Positions 54,960-63,235 of a DNA stretch of 64,000 nucleotides are shown here, piece by piece (position 1 is the stretch's first letter; each line of letters starts with the position of its first letter). Under the pieces are notes generated by a model. The model saw only the letters and a list, made by a program, of their open reading frames with translations, searched no databases and was not told the DNA's origin. The DNA is taken from assembly GCF_023518235.1 (NCBI RefSeq), contig NZ_CP090423.1, forward strand, positions 3,223,001 through 3,287,000. The letters run 5' to 3'. The translations under genes were made by a program, and so were the position numbers. This DNA comes from Stenotrophomonas maltophilia. GTDB taxonomy: Bacteria > Pseudomonadota > Gammaproteobacteria > Xanthomonadales > Xanthomonadaceae.

Positions 54960-55670
54960 ATGTACGAGCAGGGCCCGGTCGATTTCATCGAAGTCATCCA
55001 CAACGCCGTCCCCAGCGAAGTCTGCGCGGCGATCGTCGAGCGTCTGCGCGCCACGCGCGGCCTGCTGCCGGGTGCGGTAGGCAGTGGTGTGTTCCCGGAA
55101 CTCAAGCACAGCAAGGATCTGCGCATCAGTGGCCTGGACGGCTGGCAGGATGTCGACCAGCAGCTGCAGATCGCGGTGTTCAACGGGCTGCTGACTTATC
55201 TACGCCGTTATCCACAGGCATTGATCGCGCCGTTGATGTTGCAGATCCAGGACAGCGACGGCCAACCGCGACGCCTGTCTGCCGAGGACTTCCCCGACAT
55301 GCCGCAGCAGCAGCTGGCCGATCTGGCCCGCACCTGCCTGCGCCCGGGTGCGATCAACCTGCAGTGGTATGCGGCGGGCGAGGGCGGTTATCCGTACTGG
55401 CACTGCGAGCTGTACCCGAAGGACGCGCAGGCCGAGACCCTGCACCGGCATGTGCTGTGGACGCTGTACCTCAACGACGACTTCGACGAAGGCGAAACCG
55501 AGTTCCTGTTCCAGGGGCGGAAGATCGCACCGCGCACCGGCAGCCTGCTGATCGCACCGACCGCGTTCACTCATACCCATCGCGGCAATCGGCCGCAGGG
55601 TGGGGACAAGTTCATCGCGACGAGCTGGATCCTGTTCCAGAGTGCGCAGAAGTTGTTTGGGGGTGGGTGA
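54960..55670 (+). CDS. 2OG-Fe(II) oxygenase (prolyl hydroxylase-like)
   Basis: 236 residues. In the double-stranded beta-helix the iron facial triad appears as His148-x-Glu150 (YPYWHCELYP) and His207 (FTHTHRGNR), with a basic 2OG contact shortly after (Lys217 in GGDKFIATSW). Glu in place of the usual Asp occurs in some family members. LHRHVLWTLYLNDDFDEGE and RTGSLLIAPTAFTH fit the fold. Substrate unknown. About 108 bp after fbp. Confidence 0.8.
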   Translation: MYEQGPVDFIEVIHNAVPSEVCAAIVERLRATRGLLPGAVGSGVFPELKHSKDLRISGLDGWQDVDQQLQIAVFNGLLTYLRRYPQALIAPLMLQIQDSDGQPRRLSAEDFPDMPQQQLADLARTCLRPGAINLQWYAAGEGGYPYWHCELYPKDAQAETLHRHVLWTLYLNDDFDEGETEFLFQGRKIAPRTGSLLIAPTAFTHTHRGNRPQGGDKFIATSWILFQSAQKLFGGG

Positions 55671-55772
55671 GGGGCGCCGGGCACTCTGATGATCTCACCA
55701 CTCACGCTGGAATCATGGAGCGGCCTCGCCAGAATCGGTGCTACCCCACGTAGCGTCCCTGCTACCCTGATC

Positions 55773-56384
55773 CTACGGCAGCCGCCTGCCTGGAGTTCCT
55801 TCGCTGATTAATGAATCCCCCGGTGCCCGGACGCCCTCCCATGCACCCAACTGATTCAATGCTCTCCGAATGACATTCAGATCGTAGCTGAACTCCCGCG
55901 CATTGCAGTGGTCCCTCCAGCCTGCCGGGCTATCGAGATCAAAGCGTGCGTTGATGCGAACCCGCATCAGATCGTCGGACTTCTTGAGGATCTCGACGCT
56001 ACCGGAAACAGCCTTTCCGTAGCATCCAATGCTGCCAGGTCTCAAGCTGAGGCCAGTGCTGTAGACCGCCCTGCTTTCGTTACTCGGCAAATCAAGCACA
56101 TCGCCTTCCGCCAGATTCGGGGGAAGGATCAACGTCAGCTTCTTGTACCTTTCGTTCTCGACTTCAGGCGCTGCGTACTCACGCAAAGCCACCACCACAT
56201 TGTTTCCTTCAGTAATGCGGTGGCAGGCAAGGGCAACCTCCCTGAAGTCAGACGTATCACAACCTGCCACATCAGCGTTGGCGTTGGAAACGAAGAAGGC
56301 GCTGACCTTATGGTTGCCAGGAAGCGATGTGCACGCACTGCAGGTCAGGCCTAGAACTAGCGCAGTCAACAACTTAGTTTGCAC
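55773..56384 (-). CDS. Predicted lipoprotein, member of a small-gene cluster
   Basis: 203 residues from a GTG at 56384 with GGGGAG 7 nt upstream; in-frame codons upstream look spurious. Lipobox LTCSAC (Cys about 18). Cys pairs in AGCDTSDF and LACHRI, and in IGCYGK and HCNARE, suggest disulfides. Beta-rich. No known domain. Paralogous to the broken gene at 57406-58032 (NVVVALREY, an LTLILPP segment, then FDLDSPAGW against FRLASPLDW, LGAWEG against LRAWEG). The region has visibly more A and T than its surroundings. Confidence 0.7.
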   Translation of the reverse strand: MQTKLLTALVLGLTCSACTSLPGNHKVSAFFVSNANADVAGCDTSDFREVALACHRITEGNNVVVALREYAAPEVENERYKKLTLILPPNLAEGDVLDLPSNESRAVYSTGLSLRPGSIGCYGKAVSGSVEILKKSDDLMRVRINARFDLDSPAGWRDHCNAREFSYDLNVIRRALNQLGAWEGVRAPGDSLISEGTPGRRLP

Positions 56385-56654
56385 AGGTGCACTCCCCAGG
56401 AATACTTGCTCGTTCGGTGCGAATGTTTGCCTCCCTGGCCAATTTCTCGTGGCCTCTTCCAAATGCTCCGCGCAGCCCCCAGTTTGGGTGAAGAAGCTCT
56501 GCAAGGCATCCAGACGCCAGAGAGGCGGTATACGTAGATCAAAGCACTGAAGATCGAGTCGCGCATCCGCTTCCCATGAGCGGGCCCGGCAATGAATGTG
56601 CGCATCGCCATGGACGACGTTGCCTGCCTGCGCCCAGCAACTTCCACGGCTCGC

Positions 56655-57014
56655 CTATGGCATCCCACTTCGCCCGTATCGTTGCGGCCGCCTGTCGGCC
56701 ATGGGCAGTTGGGCGTTCCGGGAATGGAAGAACATCGGCACACCACAGAAGAAGCCACCTACGGTGAACGCTACCGCTACCCAGAGCCACTGTGCAGTCA
56801 GGATACCTGCGAGAAGCACGATCCCGACAGGTGCCAAGCTGATCAAGACAAGCGCGTAGCAGATTGCGAACTTCACGTGGCCCAAGGCCGACACAATTTC
56901 AGCTGCACACTCCCTGCAGTGGGTCCTGGTTTCCTTCTCGATATAATCATGAAAGGGGAAATTCTGACCCGGAGTACCGCAGCTTGGACACGAAAACGTA
57001 AATGGCAATCTCAA
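56655..57014 (-). CDS. Zinc-ribbon plus two-helix membrane protein
   Basis: 119 residues from a TTG at 57014 with AGAGGAG 8 nt upstream; an ATG at 57053 is in frame but without such a site. A four-Cys ribbon (FSCPSCGTPG and HCRECAAE) is followed by two hydrophobic helices (about 48-70 and 74-93) and a basic tail. No family recognised. The TTG overlaps the stop of a 36-codon frame (TTGA). Confidence 0.65.
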   Translation of the reverse strand: MRLPFTFSCPSCGTPGQNFPFHDYIEKETRTHCRECAAEIVSALGHVKFAICYALVLISLAPVGIVLLAGILTAQWLWVAVAFTVGGFFCGVPMFFHSRNAQLPMADRRPQRYGRSGMP

Positions 57015-57121
57015 CTGCGTGTCTCCTCTAGCACTATGGCCGCACCGGCCCATGCACCGGCATTGTTGTGTGCGGCATTGATTGAGGATCCGTATGCGGT
57101 GGGCAGGGCAACTTGCAGCAT
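57011..57121 (-). CDS. Possible 36-residue protein ahead of the zinc-ribbon gene
   Basis: MLQVALPTAYGSSINAAHNN, then AGAWAGAAIVLEETRS, ending in a TGA that overlaps the TTG start of the next gene. The overlap suggests coupled translation, but there is no good ribosome-binding site and no known family. It may be a remnant of a longer gene. Confidence 0.3.
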   Translation of the reverse strand: MLQVALPTAYGSSINAAHNNAGAWAGAAIVLEETRS

Positions 57122-57132
57122 TCTGCTCAGAA

Positions 57133-57339
57133 CTAGCCCTTTGGTGCCCTCCATGGTCTGATCAGGACCTTGTACATCACCCAGGCAATCCAGCCACAGA
57201 CCAATCCGACCCCAGCGACAACGATCTCCTCCTCCTCCAAGGGAGATCCATTCAGCACTTGATAGACGACGAAAGCCATCGCTCTCAACGAAAGCAAAGA
57301 GAATATGGCTATAGGTGTCCAAAGTATGATCTTCATCAT
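57133..57339 (-). CDS. Small two-helix membrane protein
   Basis: 68 residues (ATG at 57339 or 57336), GAGAG upstream. Hydrophobic segments at about 3-25 and 40-60 with an acidic loop (SPLEEEEIV) between them and a basic tail (RPWRAPKG). Not recognised. It lies in the same direction and cluster as the lipoproteins. Confidence 0.6.
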   Translation of the reverse strand: MMKIILWTPIAIFSLLSLRAMAFVVYQVLNGSPLEEEEIVVAGVGLVCGWIAWVMYKVLIRPWRAPKG

Positions 57340-57405
57340 TCTCTCAGCTGCAATCGCACCGTTCGGTGCACCCGCCTGCTGGCCAGAGGTCGAGCATGCT
57401 CTGCG

Positions 57406-58032
57406 CTACCGGGGGCAGCGCCGATAGAGGACGCCGCCCGCTGCGGCAGCGGAGTTATCATCCTGATTCCAAGCATTTTGTTGAAGTATTCGCCTCTTCA
57501 AAGGTGAGTCATCGCCACCACCCGGCCTTCCCTCCCACGCACGCAGTTCGGCAATGTCCGCGCTCTTGGCCTTGATTGCACGATGGATGCTGGCAGGAAC
57601 GTCGAAGTCTTCAGGCCAATCCAGAGGACTTGCAAGCCTGAAAGTCGCCTCCAGCGAAACCTCAAACCTGTTGGGCTTGACTGCATCAATGATGATCTGG
57701 CCGGAATCGGCCGTGCTGTAGCAACCACTCTTGCCTGCAAAAGCATTCACTCCTTGGCTGAAGAACGCACGTACTCCGTCATCTCCAATAGCGAGGGTTT
57801 GCCCGGCGCGGAGCACTCCAGGAAGTACGATCATCAGCTTTCAGAAGCTCGACCGATCGGCATTCCAGCTACGCTTGAATTCCCTCGCAGCGACTACGGT
57901 TTGCGCGCCATCGAAAATTCTGTGGGCTGCTCTGCGCGTACTGCCGCATGCCATGCAGATGCCCGCATGGAGCTTGTCGGCCGAAAGATCCATTCCCAGG
58001 TTCGAGCGCCCTATCAAAGGCGGCTTCCGCAA
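57406..58032 (-). pseudogene. Lipoprotein paralogue interrupted by an in-frame stop
   Basis: Reading leftward, one frame gives HRIFDGAQTVVAAREF..., then TGA at 57843-57841, then KLMIVLPGVLRAGQTLAIGD and on to LRAWEG. Both halves align to the intact lipoprotein at 55773-56384 (HRITEGNNVVVALREY; KLTLILPPNLAEGDVLDL). The N-terminal signal is not convincingly preserved. TTC-TGA-AAG could come from CGA by a single change. Restart at the ATG 6 nt past the stop would make a 142-residue fragment. Coordinates of the 5' end are approximate. Confidence 0.65.
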
Positions 58033-58106
58033 GCATGACCTTGAGCAGGGATCTCACATGGCTCGGATGGGATCGGTCCAGCGCCAGGTGATTGCCCCGC
58101 CGTTCG

Positions 58107-58394
58107 CTATCGCCTGTTCACGGTGAAGGCCTCCTTGTAGTGACTTATCACAAGGATCATGAGAAACGAGACCACCATTCCGATGAGATGGAACTCGATG
58201 GAATCCGGGTAGCCCTTGCAGTACTCAAACGCAGAAGTGTCGTCCACGTGATCCAGGCACTCTCTCACACGTTGGTAGAGCGAGGACGCCTTGTTGTAGA
58301 AGTAAACCATCGCTCCGACGCTGGCGGCATGTCCAACTGAGAGGACCATCTTCCGGTATTTGGTTCCAACCACACTTTTTCCCCAGGCTCTCAC
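58107..58394 (-). CDS. Small two-helix membrane protein coupled to a lipoprotein
   Basis: 95 residues from a GTG at 58394 that overlaps the stop of the upstream lipoprotein (GTGA); a second GTG at 58373 has GGGGA upstream. Hydrophobic helices at about 17-33 and 70-86, with a Cys-containing loop between them (RECLDHVDDTSAFEYCKGY) that would be periplasmic. No family recognised. Confidence 0.6.
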   Translation of the reverse strand: MRAWGKSVVGTKYRKMVLSVGHAASVGAMVYFYNKASSLYQRVRECLDHVDDTSAFEYCKGYPDSIEFHLIGMVVSFLMILVISHYKEAFTVNRR

Positions 58395-58753
58395 TGGCTT
58401 TCGCCAAGCATTCCAAGCTCGAAAGTCCTGCTGTGTGAGCGCCGGCTGCTGATGCTGATGGTCCTGGAGCTGAAGCTGCGGCCATCGCCGCAGTCGGCAA
58501 CGAAGACGTAGTGCGTCGGTGCCGGGCCTGAGACAACCATCATCGTCGTGGAGAATTGCCCCCGGATCTCTCTGGCATTCAGGTGTTCACCGGTCGCCGC
58601 GGACACCAAGTGCAGCTGGCAGGTGCCCTCGCGCCCGGCCATGGCGTTGGATGCCGGCACCGCCCCTGAAACACGAATGATCATGTCACCCCCCATGGCG
58701 CTGCATCCGGGTAGCGCCAGAGCGCTCATTGCAACAAGAAGCCACTTGTCCAT
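58391..58753 (-). CDS. Small predicted lipoprotein at the head of the cluster
   Basis: 120 residues, GAGGA 9 nt before the ATG. Lipobox LALPGC at 12-17. A beta-rich domain with a Cys pair (GTCQLHL and VADCGDG), as in several small envelope lipoproteins. No known family. It is the first gene of the leftward cluster and overlaps the next one by 4 bp. Confidence 0.65.
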   Translation of the reverse strand: MDKWLLVAMSALALPGCSAMGGDMIIRVSGAVPASNAMAGREGTCQLHLVSAATGEHLNAREIRGQFSTTMMVVSGPAPTHYVFVADCGDGRSFSSRTISISSRRSHSRTFELGMLGESQ

Positions 58754-58938
58754 TCACCGCATTCCTCAGCCCGTCGCTGCAGGCAGTCCTTGAGGGATTG
58801 AGCCGCTCATCAATCCATGCCGCTGCGCGCGAGGGCGGCGCGTCCAGGGGGGGGAATGGTAGTACGGCCTTCGGCAGGTTGAATAGTGCGGAGTGCGACT
58901 CGCGGCGCGCGGCGACGTCATTCAGAGGCCGTGCTACC

Positions 58939-60030
58939 TCAGAACAACGACCCCTGCGGCGAATCCTTCTTCGGCGGCAACGGCTTCACGAAGCGGCTGC
59001 AATCCAGCTTCGGCCAATGGCTGTTCTGCGCATTGAATCCCAACCGCTTGCGCGCCAGCTTGAAGCGGTTGCTCAACAGCTCCGCATACACGCCCTGGCC
59101 TCGCATGCGTGTGCCGAACTGGCTGTCGTAATCCTTGCCGCCGCGCAGCTGCTGGATGGTGCTCATCACGTGCGCGGCGCGATCGGGATGATGGGTATCC
59201 AGCCAGTCGCGGAACAGCGGCGCCACTTCCAGCGGCAGGCGCAACAGCACGTAGCCGGCGGTACTTGCACCGGCGTCGTGCGCGGCCTCCAGCACGGCTT
59301 CCAGTTCGCTGTCGTTGATCCACGGAATCACCGGCGCCACCATCACGCCCACCGGAATGCCCGCCTCATGCAGGCGCTTCATCGCGCGCAGCCGCGCATG
59401 CGGCGCCGAGGCGCGCGGTTCCAGCTTCGCGGAAAGATGCGGGTCCAGCGAGGTCACCGAGAAATGCACGCTGACCAGGTTCTCCGCCGCCAACGGTGCC
59501 AGCAGATCGATATCGCGTTCGACCAGTGCGTTCTTGGTGATCAGCGAGAACGGATGCTTGGTTTCCAGCATCACTTCGATCAGTTGCCGTGTCAGCTTGA
59601 ACTTGCGTTCGATCGGTTGGTACGCATCGGTGTTGATGCCCAGCGCGATCGGTTGCGGCACGTAGCCCGGCTTCGACAGTTCCTTGCGCAGCAGCTGCGG
59701 CGCGTTGGTCTTGGCAAACAGCTTGGTCTCGAAGTCCAGGCCCGGCGACAGGTTCAGATACGCATGCGAGGGGCGCGCGAAGCAGTAGGAGCAGCCATGC
59801 TCGCAGCCGCGGTACGGATTCACCGACTGGCTGAAGCCGACGTCCGGCGAATTGTTGCGGCTGATGATGCTGCGTGCGGTCTCGGCGCGCACCTCGGTGC
59901 GCAGGCGCGGGGCGAGGAACTCCTCGCTCTCGTCGACCGCCCAGCCGTCGTCCACCGCCTCGCTGACGGTGCTTTCAAAGCGCCCGGCAAGGTGGGACGT
60001 GGAACCTCGGCCCTTGATCGCAATACCCAT
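58939..60030 (-). CDS. Radical SAM protein (PA0069 / SplB-like family)
   Basis: 363 residues. NPYRGCEHGCSYCFARPSHAYL carries the C-x3-C-x2-C cluster motif, with SPGLDFETKLFAK following. SVHFSVTSLDPHLSAKLEPRA is the SAM-binding GGE-like region. This family is widespread and often found near DNA repair genes, but its substrate is unknown. The C-terminus ends in PKKDSPQGSLF. Confidence 0.9.
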   Translation of the reverse strand: MGIAIKGRGSTSHLAGRFESTVSEAVDDGWAVDESEEFLAPRLRTEVRAETARSIISRNNSPDVGFSQSVNPYRGCEHGCSYCFARPSHAYLNLSPGLDFETKLFAKTNAPQLLRKELSKPGYVPQPIALGINTDAYQPIERKFKLTRQLIEVMLETKHPFSLITKNALVERDIDLLAPLAAENLVSVHFSVTSLDPHLSAKLEPRASAPHARLRAMKRLHEAGIPVGVMVAPVIPWINDSELEAVLEAAHDAGASTAGYVLLRLPLEVAPLFRDWLDTHHPDRAAHVMSTIQQLRGGKDYDSQFGTRMRGQGVYAELLSNRFKLARKRLGFNAQNSHWPKLDCSRFVKPLPPKKDSPQGSLF

Positions 60031-60098
60031 TGCGGCAGCGTACGCCGGGGCTGTCTCAATGGCTGCGACGGCCGCCTGAAGGGTTCAGGGCAAGCCTG

Positions 60099-60164
60099 AG
60101 CCGAGCGTGGGCTCGGCTCTACAGTGGATGCGGGTGCCTTGTAGCGCCGAGCCCATGCTCGGCT
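60099..60164. repeat. Two GTAG-type repeats in opposite orientation
   Basis: A minus-strand GTAGAGCCGAGCCCACGCTC (60122 back to 60099) and a plus-strand GTAGCGCCGAGCCCATGCTC (60141-60164) beside the pdxJ 3' end. Confidence 0.7.
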
Positions 60165-60175
60165 GCACCCATCGG

Positions 60176-60919
60176 TCACAGCAGGGCCAGGTAGCCCCGC
60201 ACCGTGGCGTCCAGCCCGTCATACAACGCCTCGCCGATCAGCGCGTGGCCGATCGACACTTCCAGCACCTCCGGCACGTGGGCCAGGAAATCGCGCAGGT
60301 TGTCCTGCGACAGGTCATGGCCGGCATTCACTCCCAGCCCCACGGCCTGCGCGCGGCGCGCTGCGGTGGCGAACAACGCCAGCATCGCAGTGGCATCACC
60401 AGCGGCATGCGCCTCGGCGTACGGGCCGGTGTACAGCTCGACGCGGTCGGCTCCCACGGCGGTCGCCTGTTCCAGCAGCGGGTTGCCGGCATCGACAAAC
60501 AGGCTGACCCGGCAGCCCATCGCCTTCAGCTCGGCCACCAGCGGGCGCAGGCGCTCGCCATCGCGCTCGAAGTCGAAGCCATGGTCGGAGGTGATCTGGC
60601 CATCGCCGTCGGGCACCAGGGTGGCCTGCGCCGGGCGGGTCTGCGCGCACAACAGCAGCAGGCCGGGGTAGCCCTCGCGCGGCGGCGCGAACGGGTTGCC
60701 CTCGATGTTGAACTCGACGCCCCGCGCGCGGGTCAGCGTGGACAGGGCCAGCACGTCCTCGGCGGTGATGTGGCGGCGGTCCGGCCGCGGGTGCACGGTG
60801 ATGCCATGCGCGCCGGCATCCAGGCAGGCCTGGGCGGCGCGCACCACGTCCGGTTCGGCACCGCCGCGCGAATTGCGCAGGACGGCGATCTTGTTGACGT
60901 TGACGCTGAGCTGGGTCAT
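60176..60919 (-). CDS. pdxJ: Pyridoxine 5'-phosphate synthase
   Basis: 247 residues. It condenses 1-deoxyxylulose-5-phosphate with 3-amino-2-oxopropyl phosphate. [37 protein letters not shown] (the family has LVPE with the catalytic Glu; here the loop reads LVPDGDGQ) and [13 protein letters not shown] are the conserved blocks. It is 9 bp behind a small membrane protein gene and in line with cls. Confidence 0.94.
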   Translation of the reverse strand: MTQLSVNVNKIAVLRNSRGGAEPDVVRAAQACLDAGAHGITVHPRPDRRHITAEDVLALSTLTRARGVEFNIEGNPFAPPREGYPGLLLLCAQTRPAQATLVPDGDGQITSDHGFDFERDGERLRPLVAELKAMGCRVSLFVDAGNPLLEQATAVGADRVELYTGPYAEAHAAGDATAMLALFATAARRAQAVGLGVNAGHDLSQDNLRDFLAHVPEVLEVSIGHALIGEALYDGLDATVRGYLALL

Positions 60920-60928
60920 GGAACGGAA

Positions 60929-61204
60929 CTACTTGGAAAGAGGGGATGGATCGTGATCGTGGTCAGTGCTGTCGCCGGCACGGCGGGCCTCGGCCTGTTC
61001 GCGCAGGCGGCGCAGCTCGTCGGCATCGATCAGGGTGGCCGGATCGCGCTGCAGGTCGCCGAACCGGGCCACGTAGCGGCCACGCACCCAGGCCAGCAGG
61101 AAGGCAAGGGCGGCCAGCAGGCACAGGGTCATCAGCCCGACGCTCGGGGTTTTCAGCGCGAAGGCGAAGCAGCCCAGCGCCAGCAACAGGTACAACCAGT
61201 ACAT
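60929..61204 (-). CDS. Small membrane protein between cls and pdxJ
   Basis: 91 residues from the ATG at 61204 (GGGGAG 7 nt upstream). Two close hydrophobic helices (MYWLYLLLALGCFAFAL and LMTLCLLAALAFLLAWV) followed by a charged cytosolic tail rich in Arg/Glu/Asp. No function recognised. Confidence 0.75.
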   Translation of the reverse strand: MYWLYLLLALGCFAFALKTPSVGLMTLCLLAALAFLLAWVRGRYVARFGDLQRDPATLIDADELRRLREQAEARRAGDSTDHDHDPSPLSK

Positions 61205-61244
61205 AGTCGGGCTCCCCGGATGATCGGCGAAGTGTAGCGCTGCC

Positions 61245-62705
61245 TCACAGCAGCGGCGAGGCCAGGCGGGCAAATGCCTCGGGCAGGCGGTGCAGCCACA
61301 GCGAACGCCCGGCCTGGTCATGCACACGCGTGGCGCGGTCGAATTCGCTCTGCAGCAGCTCGGCCAGGGCGGCCACCCGATCACGGTCGCTGATCATCAT
61401 CGAAAGTTCGAAGTTCAGGCGGAAGCTGCGGTGGTCGAAGTTGGCGCTGCCGACGATGCAGACGTCGTCATCGGCGATGAAGGCCTTGGTGTGCAGCATG
61501 CGCGGGCCGTACTCGTAGATCTTCACCCCGGCATGCAGCAGCTCGTCGAAGTAGGAGCGGGCGGCCTGGGTGACGAACCAGGAGTCGCTCATCTTCGGCA
61601 CCAGCAGGCGCACGTCCAGGCCCCCCAGCGCGGCCGAGGTGAGCGCCATCCGCGCCGCCTCGCCCGGTACGAAGTAGGGCGTGACCAGCCAGACCCGTTC
61701 ATGTGCTTCCTGGATGGCGGCCACGTGCAGGCGGTGGATGGTTTCCCAGCCCGAGTCCGGGCCGGAGACCAGCACCTGTGCGTTGATCGGGCCATCGGCG
61801 CGCAGCGGCATCTCGGCCGGCCACAGGCGCGCGATGTCGAAGCGCGAATGGTCCTGGCCGCTGGCGTACAGCCAGTCCTCGGCGAACACCAGCTGCAGGC
61901 TGCGCACCACGTGGCCGCGGATGCGCATGTGCAGGTCCCGGTAGGCGTCCGGTTTGCGGCTCTCGTCTTCGTCGTCGGTGATGTTGATGCCACCGGTGAA
62001 GGCAAGGCGACCATCGACGATCACCAGCTTGCGATGGGTGCGCAGGTTCAGCCACGGGCGCTTGAAAGGCTTGAGCAGTTGCCGTGGATGGAACCAGATG
62101 GCCTCGCCGCCGGCGTCCAGCAACGGTTGCAGGAAACGGCGGGGCAGGGCGGAAGAACCCACCGCGTCCAGCAGCAGGCGCACCTGCACGCCGGCGCGGG
62201 CGCGCTCGACCAGTGCGTCGCGCAAGGCGGTGCCGGCGTGGTCCGGGTTGAAGATGTAGTACTCCAGATGCACGTGGTCGCGTGCCTGCGCGATCGCCTC
62301 GAGCAGGGCCGCGTAGGTGGCGGCACCATCCACCAGCCAGGTCACTTCGGTGGCGCTGCTGGGCGCCAGCCCGGTGGTGGCCTGGGCGATCTTGGCCAGC
62401 TCGGTGCAGTCCGCATCCGGCGGGCAGACGTCGCTGTAGTGCTCCATGCCCGAGCGCGCGCGTCCGCGGCGCAGGCGCTGCCGCTTCACCTTCTGCGGGC
62501 CCAGCAGGTAGTAGATGAACAAGCCCAGATAGGGCAGCAGTGCCAGCGACAGGATCCAGCTCAGCGTGGCCACCGGCTCGCGCTTCTGCAGCATGATCCA
62601 GCCGGTCAGCGCGAGCAGGTACAGCAGATAGGCCACTGCCAGGATCGTGCCCAGATGGGCGACGCCGTCGAGCCAGTGCCGCAGGGAGTCGAAGAGGGCG
62701 AGCAT
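61245..62705 (-). CDS. cls: Cardiolipin synthase
   Basis: 486 residues. Two N-terminal membrane helices (about 15-35, 45-68) then two phospholipase D HKD motifs: THRKLVIVDGRLAFTGG and LHTKAFIADDDVCIVGSANF. It condenses two phosphatidylglycerol molecules. ClsA type by length and topology. A small membrane gene and pdxJ follow in the same direction. Confidence 0.93.
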   Translation of the reverse strand: MLALFDSLRHWLDGVAHLGTILAVAYLLYLLALTGWIMLQKREPVATLSWILSLALLPYLGLFIYYLLGPQKVKRQRLRRGRARSGMEHYSDVCPPDADCTELAKIAQATTGLAPSSATEVTWLVDGAATYAALLEAIAQARDHVHLEYYIFNPDHAGTALRDALVERARAGVQVRLLLDAVGSSALPRRFLQPLLDAGGEAIWFHPRQLLKPFKRPWLNLRTHRKLVIVDGRLAFTGGINITDDEDESRKPDAYRDLHMRIRGHVVRSLQLVFAEDWLYASGQDHSRFDIARLWPAEMPLRADGPINAQVLVSGPDSGWETIHRLHVAAIQEAHERVWLVTPYFVPGEAARMALTSAALGGLDVRLLVPKMSDSWFVTQAARSYFDELLHAGVKIYEYGPRMLHTKAFIADDDVCIVGSANFDHRSFRLNFELSMMISDRDRVAALAELLQSEFDRATRVHDQAGRSLWLHRLPEAFARLASPLL

Positions 62706-62717
62706 CCGCCGATCATA

Positions 62718-62733
62718 GCGGGCTCGGCTCTAC
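62718..62733 (-). repeat. Half copy of a GTAGAGCCGAGC repeat
   Basis: Leftward GTAGAGCCGAGCCCGC with no matching second arm, in front of cls: a truncated remnant. Confidence 0.5.
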
Positions 62734-62749
62734 GGATCGTGGCAGGTAC

Positions 62750-62780
62750 AAAAAAAGACGCCCCTGTTTCCAGGGGCGTC
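62750..62780 (-). terminator. Terminator of the exb operon
   Basis: Leftward: GACGCCCCTG-GAAA-CAGGGGCGTC followed by seven T. It lies about 39 bp after the exbD2 stop. Confidence 0.85.
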
Positions 62781-62818
62781 TGCAGTCGCGTCATGACTGT
62801 TGTGTTGCGGTGTAGCGA

Positions 62819-63232
62819 TTACTGCTGCACAAAACCGATCTTCTTCATCTGAGCGTTCTTCGCGGCGGCCAGAACCTTGGCCATCACGTCGTACTCCGAA
62901 TCCGGGCTGGCGTCGATGCGCAGTTCCGGCTGGTTGGTCGGGTCACGCTGGACCTCCTGCTCCATCCGCTGCTGCAGCTCGCTGGTATTGATCGGGCTGT
63001 TGTTCCACGAGACCTGGTTGCTGGCGTCGATCTTCAGTTCGATCGGCGGCGGCGGTTCGACCAGCTGCGGCGGTGGGTTGAGCACGCGCTGCGGCAGGTC
63101 CACGGCGATCGGGTACGTCATGATCGGCGCGGTCACGATGAAGATGATCAGCAGAACCAGCATCACGTCCACGAGGGGCGTGACGTTGATGTCTGCCATG
63201 GGGCCCTTGCCACCACCACTACTGAATGCCAT
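62819..63232 (-). CDS. exbD2: ExbD family biopolymer transport protein (ExbD2)
   Basis: 137 residues. A single N-terminal helix (about 20-40) in [20 protein letters not shown] carries the proton-pathway Asp (LVDVML), with a periplasmic domain after it containing a Pro-rich stretch ([12 protein letters not shown]). In Xanthomonas campestris a second ExbD, ExbD2, sits behind ExbD1 and is needed for the plant hypersensitive reaction but not iron uptake. I assign the name by position and similarity. Confidence 0.85.
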   Translation of the reverse strand: MAFSSGGGKGPMADINVTPLVDVMLVLLIIFIVTAPIMTYPIAVDLPQRVLNPPPQLVEPPPPIELKIDASNQVSWNNSPINTSELQQRMEQEVQRDPTNQPELRIDASPDSEYDVMAKVLAAAKNAQMKKIGFVQQ

Positions 63233-63235
63233 GGC

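Noticed and set aside
56366..56758. Open frame overlapping the zinc-ribbon and lipoprotein genes
   Set aside because: No ribosome-binding site, no hydrophobic or domain pattern, and it overlaps two better supported genes. The 270-bp gap at 56385-56654 shows nothing else.
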